The notes below the pieces were generated by a model that was given only the letters and a program-made list of their open reading frames with translations, was not told where the DNA came from and ran no database searches. A stretch of 22,923 bases of DNA from VMFW01 sp038058095 (lineage in GTDB: Bacteria > Patescibacteriota > Minisyncoccia > UBA6257 > 2-01-FULL-56-20): contig JBBUBW010000015.1 in the NCBI GenBank assembly GCA_038058095.1, positions 1 to 22,923 on the forward strand, given 5' to 3'. The number at the start of each line of letters is the position of its first letter. Within the stretch, counting starts at the first letter, position 1. This document shows, in pieces, positions 1 to 5,855 of the stretch. The position numbers were made by a program, and so were the translations under genes.

Positions 1-254
1 GTGGAGTGTTTGCATCGAACTGTCACAACGGCGTCTTGCCGGAGACTTTGACGATTGCCAATATTTACGGCAAGGCATCGGGGTATAAGGTTTATAAGTC
101 ATTTAATTTTTACGAGATTACGGGGGATATGGTGAACTGGTTTGCCAAGATGAACATTCCGGCGATCAGCGTTTTGCTCACCGATCACACGAATACCGAA
201 TGGACCAAGAACGAAGCCGGCATTAAAGCGTTGCTCAATAATTACGCTAAATAA
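1..254 (+). CDS. M14-type zinc carboxypeptidase paralogue, 3' part only
   Basis: The reading frame is open to the left edge, so only the C-terminal 83 or so residues are present. The visible part aligns throughout with the C-terminus of the next gene: ASNCHNG against ASQCKGG, then NIPAISV against NIPAITV, then EWTKN.AGIKAL in both. That makes it a tandem paralogue of a zinc carboxypeptidase-like (M14) protein. One difference matters. The position of the catalytic glutamate, VEL in the neighbour, is VLL here (codon TTG at 174-176), so this copy may be a non-catalytic binding protein. Its TAA stop overlaps the ATG of the next gene (TAATG), which suggests co-transcription and coupled translation. 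The GTG at position 6 is not the true start, because similarity to the paralogue continues across it to the window edge. Confidence 0.75.
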   Translation, partial: GVFASNCHNGVLPETLTIANIYGKASGYKVYKSFNFYEITGDMVNWFAKMNIPAISVLLTDHTNTEWTKNEAGIKALLNNYAK

Positions 255-1147
255 TGGGGATTATTTTTAGGAAGCGGGGGCTTTTTGTGCTTCTCGTGGT
301 TGCTTTGGCGGCTCTGGGTTTAGTTTGGTTTTTTGTGTGGCGGGGCGGACGTTCGGTTGCGCCTACGCCATCAGTAACGATTGAAGCGACAAGCACTTCG
401 CCAAAGTATGAGCTGGTGGGCAAGTCGGTTGAAGGGCGAAAGATTGAGGCGTATACCTACGGGCAGGGGCAGACGAAGCTTTTATTTGTGGGCGGGATAC
501 ACGGCGGGTATGAGTGGAACAGCGTGGTTTTGGCTTACGATTTTTTGGATTATTTAGACGCGGCTCCGTCCGGGACGATTCCGGCGAATTTGGCGGTGAT
601 GGTGATTCCCTCGGCCAATCCGGACGGAGTTTTTAAGGTGACGGGCAAAGAGGGGAGATTTGCGGCCGGGGATGTTTCGAAGTCGCAGACGGTTTTGGAG
701 GCGGGGCGGCTGAACGCGGATAAAGTTGATTTGAATCGAAATTTTGATTGCAAGTGGCAGGCGAAGGGGACTTGGAAGAGCCGGCCGGTGAGCGGGGGGA
801 CGAAGGCGTTTTCCGAACCGGAGGCCGCCGCCCTTCGAGATTTTATTTTAGCGGAGAAACCGGCGATGGTTTTGTTTTGGCACAGCCAAGCGAATGCCGT
901 TTACGCGTCTCAATGCAAGGGCGGGATTTTGCTGGAGACGTCGGCGATTATGAAGGCATACTCGCGCGCGGCGGGATATCCGGCGGTTGAGACTTTTGAC
1001 GCTTACACGGTGACGGGCGCGGCTGAAGACTGGCTCGCCTCGATTAATATTCCGGCGATTACGGTTGAGCTCAAGACCCACGAATCGGTGGAGTGGACGA
1101 AAAATTTAGCGGGCATCAAGGCGCTTTTTGAATACTACGGGAGGTAG
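254..1147 (+). CDS. Membrane-anchored M14 family zinc carboxypeptidase-like protein
   Basis: This 297-residue protein has one N-terminal hydrophobic helix (about residues 9-28) that should act as a signal anchor, placing the rest outside the membrane. The remainder reads as an M14 metallopeptidase domain. H83 and E87 (GGIHGGYEW) are the likely first zinc ligands. N161-R162 (LNRNFDCKW) corresponds to the NRN/NRNF substrate-carboxylate site, H210 (LFWHSQA) to the third zinc ligand, and E272 (ITVELKT) to the catalytic glutamate. M14 enzymes remove C-terminal residues from peptides, and some bacterial members trim murein peptides; the substrate here cannot be told. The metal motif is HxxxE rather than the usual HxxE. 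The start ATG overlaps the stop of the upstream paralogue. A hairpin with a short T-run follows the gene at 1164-1199. Confidence 0.85.
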   Translation: MGIIFRKRGLFVLLVVALAALGLVWFFVWRGGRSVAPTPSVTIEATSTSPKYELVGKSVEGRKIEAYTYGQGQTKLLFVGGIHGGYEWNSVVLAYDFLDYLDAAPSGTIPANLAVMVIPSANPDGVFKVTGKEGRFAAGDVSKSQTVLEAGRLNADKVDLNRNFDCKWQAKGTWKSRPVSGGTKAFSEPEAAALRDFILAEKPAMVLFWHSQANAVYASQCKGGILLETSAIMKAYSRAAGYPAVETFDAYTVTGAAEDWLASINIPAITVELKTHESVEWTKNLAGIKALFEYYGR

Positions 1148-1163
1148 GGGATTTGTTGTCTTA

Positions 1164-1205
1164 AAACATTCTCATATTCTTGAGAATGTGAGAATGTTTA
1201 TTTTT
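1164..1205 (+). terminator. AT-rich hairpin after the carboxypeptidase gene, probable terminator
   Basis: The arms AAACATTCTCA (1164-1174) and TGAGAATGTTT (1189-1199) are perfectly complementary over 11 bp. The 14-base loop contains a further ATTCT/AGAAT pair. A T-rich stretch (TTTATTTTTA) follows. The position just after the stop codon and before the promoter at 1228 suits a Rho-independent terminator, although the stem is AT-rich. The ATTCTC/GAGAAT core recurs in the palindrome at 2981-3014. Confidence 0.55.
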
Positions 1206-1227
1206 ACGTGAAGCGGAAACTTTTTTG

Positions 1228-1236
1228 TGATATTAT
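1228..1236 (+). promoter_or_regulatory. Extended -10 promoter of the structured RNA
   Basis: TGA-TATTAT at 1228-1236 matches the extended -10 pattern TGnTATAAT with one mismatch in the hexamer. No convincing -35 is visible. Transcription would start near 1243, giving an RNA that begins GGAAGGAGGTG. Confidence 0.5.
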
Positions 1237-1242
1237 TTATGA

Positions 1243-1560
1243 GGAAGGAGGTGTGAGATGTCAGAGAATCTACATCTCAGCCTTAATCAGACAAGCGTTG
1301 TTTAGGCTATGGCGAGAGCTGGTCCTGATTTTGGGATCAACGAAGGGGAGCTCTCTCTTGCACCCAAGCAAGACGAAAGAACCTTCAAGACAGAGAGTCT
1401 AGGAAAATAGCCCGGCCCTACATCGAATCGCTGTTGGTTGAGATTTACCCACACCAACGGTGATACGTCGTGATGGGAGTAAGCACCGGACTCTCGCAAT
1501 CGTTTGTCTGATCGCACGAATTTAGCTCAACTCTTGACCAACCGGAGTTGAGCTAAACTT
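1243..1560 (+). ncRNA. Unidentified structured RNA, about 318 nt
   Basis: No protein-like frame runs through this interval, yet it is dense in complementary segments. The helices seen are TGAGATGT/ACATCTCA (1254-1261 with 1272-1279), GCCT/AGGC (1280-1283 with 1304-1307) enclosing ACAA/TTGT, GAGAGCT/AGCTCTC (1314-1320 with 1349-1355) enclosing GGTCC/GGATC, TTGC/GCAA (1358-1361 with 1368-1371), GAGAGTC/GACTCTC (1393-1399 with 1489-1495), and CTGTTGGT/ACCAACGG (1431-1438 with 1453-1460). GAAGG (1342-1346) can pair with CCTTC (1382-1386), crossing an outer helix as a pseudoknot would. A promoter lies upstream and a strong terminator closes the unit. I looked for and did not find the hallmark sequences of RNase P RNA, tmRNA, SRP RNA or 5S rRNA. 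The 5' end carries a perfect Shine-Dalgarno sequence (AAGGAGGTG, 1245-1253) and a 15-codon ORF (1258-1305). Confidence 0.65.
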
Positions 1561-1566
1561 TTATTA
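1521..1566 (+). terminator. Strong Rho-independent terminator of the structured RNA
   Basis: TTTAGCTCAACTC (1521-1533) and GAGTTGAGCTAAA (1545-1557) form a perfect 13-bp stem with an 11-base loop, followed by CTTTTATT. The loop contains ACCAAC (1537-1542), a second copy of the sequence that pairs with GTTGGT (1433-1438) inside the RNA. Confidence 0.85.
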
Positions 1567-1584
1567 ATAACTGAAATAAAATTG

Positions 1585-1599
1585 TGGTAAAATAAAATT
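1585..1599 (+). promoter_or_regulatory. Extended -10 promoter giving a leaderless transcript
   Basis: TGG-TAAAAT (1585-1593) is followed after six bases by the ATG at 1600, so transcription should begin at or next to the start codon. There is no Shine-Dalgarno sequence. The arrangement is repeated at many genes in this window. Confidence 0.65.
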
Positions 1600-2181
1600 A
1601 TGAATAAAAAAACATCAATACTGATTTTAGTGGGCGTGGTTTTGGTTTTGGGGATTTGGCTATTGGGCCGAGGTGGGGTGCCGGCGAGTAATACAGCGAC
1701 TCCAAACGGAAATACGGCGGTTAAATCGGATCCGCTAAACACGACGTATCAAATTGAAGGGACGGCCGTGACGCTCGTGAATGGAAAATCGGAAGTTGAA
1801 GCCGCGCCGGGATCAGCCACAAAAATTGTGGACCAAGTTTTTGGCCAGCCGGTTTTTGGTGATTTAAACAACGACGGGGTGCCGGATGCCGGATTGATTT
1901 TGGTGGACCAACCCGGAGGCACCGGAACTTTTTATTATTTAGCTGCGGCGATTAATCAGAACGGAAACTATGTCGGCACAAACGCGATTTTGCTCGGTGA
2001 TCGAATTGCTCCGCAAAATATCCAAATCCAAAACGGCGTTTTGATTACCAATTACGCTGACCGTAATCCCGGCGAACCTTTTTCGGTACAACCGAGCGTG
2101 GGTAAAAGTTTTTACGCTCGCATGAGCGGGAATCGGCTGATTGAAACGGAAAATATTCAGGGGACACCGGCTTTGGATTAA
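1600..2181 (+). CDS. Predicted exported protein with a calcium-loop-like motif
   Basis: This 193-residue protein has an N-terminal hydrophobic helix (about residues 5-23, ILILVGVVLVLGIWLL), which anchors or exports it. A low-complexity Asn/Thr linker (about 30-48) follows, then a compact domain. The segment FGDLNNDGVPDAGLILV (about 87-103) has the DxNxDG pattern of calcium-binding loops found in FG-GAP, VCBS and dockerin-like repeats, so calcium binding outside the cell is a reasonable guess. I do not recognise the family beyond that. The ATG is fixed by a -10 hexamer six bases upstream. The nuclease gene begins five bases after the stop, so the two are probably co-transcribed, though nothing in their sequences links their functions. 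Confidence 0.8.
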   Translation: MNKKTSILILVGVVLVLGIWLLGRGGVPASNTATPNGNTAVKSDPLNTTYQIEGTAVTLVNGKSEVEAAPGSATKIVDQVFGQPVFGDLNNDGVPDAGLILVDQPGGTGTFYYLAAAINQNGNYVGTNAILLGDRIAPQNIQIQNGVLITNYADRNPGEPFSVQPSVGKSFYARMSGNRLIETENIQGTPALD

Positions 2182-2186
2182 ATTTT

Positions 2187-2945
2187 ATGTCTCAATACTA
2201 TAATCCAAAAAGACAGCGCAATTTGTATGACCCTAAATCGACGGAGCCATTTCGTTTAAGCCGAACGAGAATCGATCTTTTTTTGAACTGCCCGCGATGT
2301 TTTTATCTTGACCGGCGGCTAGGCACCGACCGGCCACCGGGATATCCGTTTAGTCTTAACTCCGCTGTCGACAAGCTTTTAAAGAAAGAATTTGATATTC
2401 ACCGAGCTAATAAAACAGCGCATCCTTTGATGAAAGAATACGGAATTGACGCGGTGCCTTTTTCGCACGAGAAGATTGAGGAGTGGCGGGACGCTTTAAA
2501 ACGAGGCATAACATATCATCACGGCGATACCAACTTGCTTATAACCGGAGGAGTGGACGACGTTTGGGTTGATCCGAAGGGAGAATTGATAATCGTGGAT
2601 TACAAGGCAACGTCGAAAGACGGAGAGGTGTCGCTGGATGCCGACTGGCAGATAGGGTATAAGCGGCAGATGGAAATATATCAGTGGCTATTTCGCAAAA
2701 ACGGGTTTAAGGTTTCCAGAACGGGATATTTTGTTTATTGCAATGGTGACGTAGACAAAGAAGCTTTTGACGGCAAATTGGAATTCGACGTGAAAATCAT
2801 TCCTTACGAAGGGGACGATTCTTGGATAGAGAAAACGCTCGGCGAAATCGACAAGTGTTTGCGGAGCGAGAAGTTGCCAAAAACCGGAGAGGACTGCGAC
2901 TATTGCAAGTACCGCGCGGCGGTTAAAGATTTAGGAGTGGAGTAG
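2187..2945 (+). CDS. PD-(D/E)XK nuclease, Cas4/RecB-like, probable Fe-S protein
   Basis: This 252-residue protein shows the layout of Cas4/AddB-like nucleases. Two cysteines near the N-terminus (C35, C38 in NCPRCFY) and two near the C-terminus (C237, C240 in EDCDYCKYR) could hold an iron-sulfur cluster. Between them lies the PD-(D/E)XK core: D124/D125 (GGVDDVW), D138 and K140 (IIVDYKATS), and the later QMEIYQWL helix that in RecB-type nucleases carries a conserved Gln/Tyr. Such enzymes cut single-stranded DNA ends. There is no CRISPR array or cas gene in the window, so it is better viewed as a stand-alone repair-type nuclease than as an adaptation protein. Its start follows the previous stop by five bases. 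Confidence 0.85.
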   Translation: MSQYYNPKRQRNLYDPKSTEPFRLSRTRIDLFLNCPRCFYLDRRLGTDRPPGYPFSLNSAVDKLLKKEFDIHRANKTAHPLMKEYGIDAVPFSHEKIEEWRDALKRGITYHHGDTNLLITGGVDDVWVDPKGELIIVDYKATSKDGEVSLDADWQIGYKRQMEIYQWLFRKNGFKVSRTGYFVYCNGDVDKEAFDGKLEFDVKIIPYEGDDSWIEKTLGEIDKCLRSEKLPKTGEDCDYCKYRAAVKDLGVE

Positions 2946-2980
2946 GGGGTTGCGGGCAATTCTTTTTTCTTTTTGATTTC

Positions 2981-3014
2981 ACTATTCTCTTATTCGCGCG
3001 AATAAGAGAATAGT
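2981..3014. repeat. 34-base perfect palindrome
   Basis: The left arm, ACTATTCTCTTATTCGC (2981-2997), is the exact reverse complement of the right arm (2998-3014). As RNA it would be a long stem with essentially no room for a loop except at its centre. No T-run follows on the + strand, so it is a poor + strand terminator. It lies between the nuclease gene and the ArsR-type regulator, about 44 bases before the regulator's start, and could be a cruciform, a processing site or a protein-binding site. Confidence 0.8.
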
Positions 3015-3030
3015 TGAGGGAAGTGTTGTA

Positions 3031-3057
3031 TACTAAATAATATAGTAATATTTAATC
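3031..3057 (+). promoter_or_regulatory. Promoter and possible operator of the ArsR-type gene
   Basis: TAATAT (3046-3051) sits six bases before the ATG at 3058 and can serve as a -10 box for a leaderless transcript. A short dyad, TACTA (3031-3035) and TAGTA (3043-3047), overlaps it and could bind the regulator. No clear -35 is seen. The operator reading is inference. Confidence 0.4.
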
Positions 3058-3318
3058 ATGAGGGAGCTTGAACGATTGCTTAAAACCCTCGCGAACCAGC
3101 GGCGGCTTGCGATTATAAAATATCTAAAGCGCAAAAAGGAGGCTTCGGTTGGCGAGATTGCGAGGGAGATTCACCTTTCGCTCAAGGCAACGTCGAAACA
3201 TCTCGGTCTTCTTTCGGCGAGAGATATAGTCGAAAAGGAGCAAAGAAGTTTGTCGGTATATTATCGGTTAGTGCTAAAGCAAGAGCCACTGGTGAAATAT
3301 ATTTTGGCTTATTTTTAA
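3058..3318 (+). CDS. ArsR-family winged helix-turn-helix regulator
   Basis: This 86-residue protein is almost entirely one winged helix domain: an opening helix (ERLLKTLANQRRLAIIKYL), then VGEIAREIHLSLKATSKHLGLLSARDIVEKEQRSLSVYYRL, the recognition helix and beta wing typical of ArsR/SmtB proteins. ArsR proteins usually repress nearby genes and let go when a metal or other ligand binds. The metal-sensing ELCVCDL motif is absent and there are no cysteines, so the ligand is unknown or there is none. The gene has its own promoter with a small dyad across it. It is followed after five bases by the YwbE-like gene, which it may control. The start is set by the -10 box six bases upstream. Confidence 0.85.
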   Translation: MRELERLLKTLANQRRLAIIKYLKRKKEASVGEIAREIHLSLKATSKHLGLLSARDIVEKEQRSLSVYYRLVLKQEPLVKYILAYF

Positions 3319-3323
3319 ATCTT

Positions 3324-3518
3324 ATGGATGGAAAAAACCGAGAAAATATTAAGCCGGGCTTAGAGGTTGAAATTGTGCTCAAGGAAGATCAACTAACCGG
3401 CAAACTTACACGCGGGATTGTGAAGGAAATTTTGACTAGTTCTAATACTCATCCGCGGGGCATCAAAGTGCGACTGGAGAGCGGGGAGGTGGGGAGAGTG
3501 CAAAATATTTTGAGCTAG
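3324..3518 (+). CDS. YwbE family (DUF2196) small protein
   Basis: This 64-residue protein matches the YwbE family in length and pattern: IKPGLEVEIVLKEDQLTGKLTRGIVKEILTSS, then HPRGIKVRLESGEVGRVQNI. The family is a small beta-rich, KOW/SH3-like fold with no firmly assigned function; a nucleic acid-binding role is plausible but unproven. The whole family length is present, so the gene is intact. It starts five bases after the ArsR-type gene and is probably in the same transcript. The next gene, engB, follows after 24 bases. Confidence 0.8.
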   Translation: MDGKNRENIKPGLEVEIVLKEDQLTGKLTRGIVKEILTSSNTHPRGIKVRLESGEVGRVQNILS

Positions 3519-3542
3519 TCGCTATTTAGGCGATTTTTATCT

Positions 3543-4127
3543 ATGATGGATGAAAACATGAATATTACATCGGCAAAGTTTTTGAAAGGGGTGGATGGAA
3601 CCAACGAGACGCTCGAGGACGGGACGCCGCAGATCGCTTTTATCGGGCGCTCGAATGTGGGCAAGTCGAGTGTGATTAATTCTCTAACCAACCAAAAAGA
3701 TTTAGCCAGAACTAGTTCGTTTCCCGGACTCACGAAAGAGATAAACATATTTTTGATAAATAATTCTTATTATTTAGTTGATTTGCCGGGATATGGATTT
3801 GCTAAGGCGTCGCATGAGGAGCGGGAGAGGCTCCAAAAATTAATTTTTTGGTACCTTTTTGACTCAAACTGTAAGCAGAAAAAAGTGGTGTTGATTTTAG
3901 ACGCCAATGTAGGGCCGACGGAAAATGATTTGGAGATGCTTCGGGGTTTGGAAGAGCACGAGAAGAAGATTGTTATTGTGGCGAATAAGATAGATAAAAT
4001 AAAGGAATCGGAATATAAAGAGAAACTTAATAAATTAAAAAGTTTGGTTGGGGAACATAAAATTATTCCATATTCGTCGGAGACTAAGTTTGGGCGAAGC
4101 GAGTTGATAAATGAGATTTTGGGGTGA
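3543..4127 (+). CDS. engB: Ribosome-assembly GTPase EngB (YihA/YsxC)
   Basis: This GTPase of the TrmE-Era-EngA-EngB group is needed for late assembly of the large ribosomal subunit. The 194 residues match the usual family length. All G motifs are visible: the P-loop GRSNVGKSS (G1), the switch region SSFPGLTKEIN (G2), DLPGYGFA (G3), NKID (G4, where most EngB proteins have TKxD) and SSETKFG (G5). Translation may start at 3543 (MMDENMNI) or at the internal ATG at 3558; the domain begins with NITSAKFLKG, so the later start would lose nothing. No good Shine-Dalgarno sequence is seen. The stop is TGA, showing that UGA is a stop codon in this genome. Confidence 0.95.
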   Translation: MMDENMNITSAKFLKGVDGTNETLEDGTPQIAFIGRSNVGKSSVINSLTNQKDLARTSSFPGLTKEINIFLINNSYYLVDLPGYGFAKASHEERERLQKLIFWYLFDSNCKQKKVVLILDANVGPTENDLEMLRGLEEHEKKIVIVANKIDKIKESEYKEKLNKLKSLVGEHKIIPYSSETKFGRSELINEILG

Positions 4128-4136
4128 GGGGGCGTA

Positions 4137-4152
4137 TGGTATAATTTAAAAC
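4137..4152 (+). promoter_or_regulatory. Extended -10 promoter, leaderless
   Basis: TGG-TATAAT (4137-4145) is a perfect extended -10 element, and the ATG at 4153 follows after seven bases. This is the clearest case in the window of a promoter placed so that the first transcribed base is the start codon. Confidence 0.8.
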
Positions 4153-4626
4153 ATGAAAAAATTATTATTAGTTTCGTCGATTTTAGCAATTGTCGCGGGG
4201 GTTATTTTGGTTGCGGGGTCGATTTGGGGAATTACGTTTACTTATCAAAATATCGCGAGAGAGAATATCACGACGCCGGAAGATTCGGCTATTCCCGGAG
4301 CGCCTGTTCGCGGACCGTTCACTTTGAAAGCTCAAGGCGACATTATCCGAACTCACGTTTTAAAAATAACCGGAGGGCAGACTTATTCAGAGATGCCGAG
4401 ACAGATTGCGAAAGTGGATGCGAATGGCAAGCTGGTTTTGGACGAAAAAGGCCAGCCCGTGATGGTGGCCAATACCGCGCGGGATATTTGGATGACAGCC
4501 ACCACTTTAATTACGGCGCTTAATCTTGGCATTATTACTTACGCTTTTTCTGGTTTTATTCTTCTCTTTGGACTTATCTCAATCTGGACCGGCATTACTT
4601 TTTACGCTTTGAGAAAGAAGTTTTAG
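4153..4626 (+). CDS. Small two-helix membrane protein, function unknown
   Basis: This 157-residue protein has an N-terminal membrane helix (about residues 3-27) and a C-terminal one (about 123-148), with about 90 residues between them on one side of the membrane. The loop includes RGPFTLKAQGDIIRTHVLKITGGQTYSEMPRQ. The layout and this loop resemble a family of bacterial membrane proteins often misannotated as aromatic ring-opening dioxygenase LigA; nothing here looks like an enzyme. The start is set by the perfect extended -10 element at 4137-4145. Function unknown. Confidence 0.8.
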   Translation: MKKLLLVSSILAIVAGVILVAGSIWGITFTYQNIARENITTPEDSAIPGAPVRGPFTLKAQGDIIRTHVLKITGGQTYSEMPRQIAKVDANGKLVLDEKGQPVMVANTARDIWMTATTLITALNLGIITYAFSGFILLFGLISIWTGITFYALRKKF

Positions 4627-4681
4627 GTTAGCAGGTTTTTCTAAAATTTTTGAGCAGTAAAGGCCGTAAAATTAAATAAAT

Positions 4682-4873
4682 ATGAAAATAATTAAAGATT
4701 GGCTTTTTCATTGGTGGGAAGTCAGTATTATTAAGTTTTGTTTGATTTCTCTAGGGATTATTTTAGGTTTGTATTTCTATGACGCCTTGATTGGCTTGCT
4801 TTGGCTCTGGTGGACGCTTTTTGTGATAACCACAATTTATTTTATAGTTAGGTGGTTAAGGGAAAGTAAATAG
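4682..4873 (+). CDS. Small hydrophobic membrane protein, unknown
   Basis: This 63-residue protein is largely hydrophobic. A basic N-terminal stretch (MKIIKDWLFHWWEV) leads into two likely helices (about residues 15-33 and 36-56) rich in tryptophan, and it ends RWLRESK. A -10-like TAAAAT (4667-4672) lies nine bases before the ATG, so the transcript would have a leader of only a base or two. No family is recognised. Consistent codon use and its own promoter-like sequence make it more likely real than chance, but the evidence is modest. Confidence 0.6.
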   Translation: MKIIKDWLFHWWEVSIIKFCLISLGIILGLYFYDALIGLLWLWWTLFVITTIYFIVRWLRESK

Positions 4874-4901
4874 GTCGATTTAAATTGATTAAAATAAAAA
4901 T

Positions 4902-5303
4902 ATGAAAAAAGGATACAAAGATAATATTGAGAAGTTGACGGTTGAGAACGCGAATTTTCGCAAGGTGCTTTATACCGCCGAGCATTGCCAGCTGGTTTTA
5001 ATGTCGCTTTTGCCGGGGGAGGATATCGGATCCGAGGCGCACGAAGGGATTGACCAATTTTTTAGATTTGAAAAAGGAGAGGGGAAAGTGGTGATTGATG
5101 AAAGTGAATATATAGTAGGGGACGGAGATACTGTGATTGTGCCCTCTGGTTCGACGCATAACGTTACTAATACTTCCGCAACCGAGGCGCTAAAGCTTTA
5201 CACAATTTACGCGCCGCCTCATCACAGAGATGAAGTTGTGCGGGCGACTAAGGCGGAGGCCGAAGCGAATGGGCCGGAATTTGACGGAAAAACGACGGAG
5301 TAG
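4902..5303 (+). CDS. Single-domain cupin protein
   Basis: This 133-residue protein has both cupin motifs. Motif 1 is GSEAHEGIDQFFRFEKGEGKV (about residues 43-63), with H47 and Q52 in the usual metal-binding zone. Motif 2 is GDTVIVPSGSTHNVTN (about 74-89), with its conserved histidine. Single-domain cupins of this size are small beta barrels that bind a metal and act as isomerases, dioxygenases or sensors; the substrate cannot be deduced. The C-terminal tail is acidic and charged. A TAAAAT (4890-4895) six bases before the ATG again gives a leaderless arrangement. Neighbouring genes give no clue to its role. Confidence 0.9.
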   Translation: MKKGYKDNIEKLTVENANFRKVLYTAEHCQLVLMSLLPGEDIGSEAHEGIDQFFRFEKGEGKVVIDESEYIVGDGDTVIVPSGSTHNVTNTSATEALKLYTIYAPPHHRDEVVRATKAEAEANGPEFDGKTTE

Positions 5304-5347
5304 GGCTATTGGACACGTTATGAATTAAGGTTTAGTATTATGTGGCT

Positions 5348-5761
5348 ATGAAATTGAGGGTTTACATTCTTATTTTGGCTTTTTTGGTAGTTAATATTCT
5401 CGGTTTTACGAGCATGGCGCACGAAAGCCATCTTTCGCATCATGCCTGCGTTTTTAGTCTTACAAATAATTGCGCCCAAGTAGTGGACCCAATAAATTCA
5501 GCGCTTGATCATTTGGCGAGCCTTCAGAGTTCACTTCAGGCCAACTTAGGAGAACTTGGGAGTTTCTCTTTGCTTCTTCTATCTTTATTCTCTATCGCCT
5601 CCGTTTTGGTTTTAGCGAAACTTAAACCTAAAATCCGGCAATATTTTTACAGCACACAGCTACGATTTTTTCAAAATCTTTTCGAGTTTAAAACGCAACT
5701 TTTGGCCTGGCTTTCTATTTTAAATAAACGAGATCCTTTGGTTTTAGCTTTGGCGCGCTAA
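5348..5761 (+). CDS. Small membrane protein with an external His-rich stretch
   Basis: A -10-like TATTAT (5336-5341) lies six bases before the ATG at 5348, so this start (137 residues) is preferred over the GTG at 5342. The protein opens with a signal-like helix (about residues 2-20), followed by AHESHLSHHACVFSLTNNCAQ, a stretch with four His and two Cys that would face outward and could bind a metal. A second membrane helix (about 70-92) precedes a basic, probably cytoplasmic tail. I do not recognise the family. It heads the cysteine-rich metal island and is followed by its own terminator at 5796-5819, so it may be expressed separately. Confidence 0.75.
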   Translation: MKLRVYILILAFLVVNILGFTSMAHESHLSHHACVFSLTNNCAQVVDPINSALDHLASLQSSLQANLGELGSFSLLLLSLFSIASVLVLAKLKPKIRQYFYSTQLRFFQNLFEFKTQLLAWLSILNKRDPLVLALAR

Positions 5762-5795
5762 CGCTTTTTTAAAGCGAATTTTGAAGCGCGCCTTG

Positions 5796-5819
5796 AAACA
5801 CCTAACATAGGTGTTTTTT
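5796..5819 (+). terminator. Rho-independent terminator
   Basis: AAACACCTA (5796-5804) and TAGGTGTTT (5808-5816) form a perfect 9-bp stem with a three-base loop, followed by further T residues. It lies 35 bases after the stop of the His-rich membrane protein gene. Confidence 0.85.
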
Positions 5820-5855
5820 CGTCAAGAAAAAATAAAAATTTGAAAGTTAAATCAC

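Noticed and set aside
1208..1402. A 64-residue frame and other frames within the 1208-1517 region
   Set aside because: They have no recognisable protein features, cross several RNA helices, and the region has a promoter and terminator fitting a structured RNA. A decayed gene (protein-like pieces in two frames) was considered, but the density of paired segments favours RNA.
1258..1410. Read-through or recoding of the TAG at 1303-1305 to give a 50-codon product
   Set aside because: TAG ends other genes normally here (for example nuclease and cupin), there is no pyrrolysine context, and the codon lies in a hairpin arm.
2187..2945. A CRISPR adaptation function for the Cas4-like nuclease
   Set aside because: No repeats with regular spacers and no other cas genes are present in the window.
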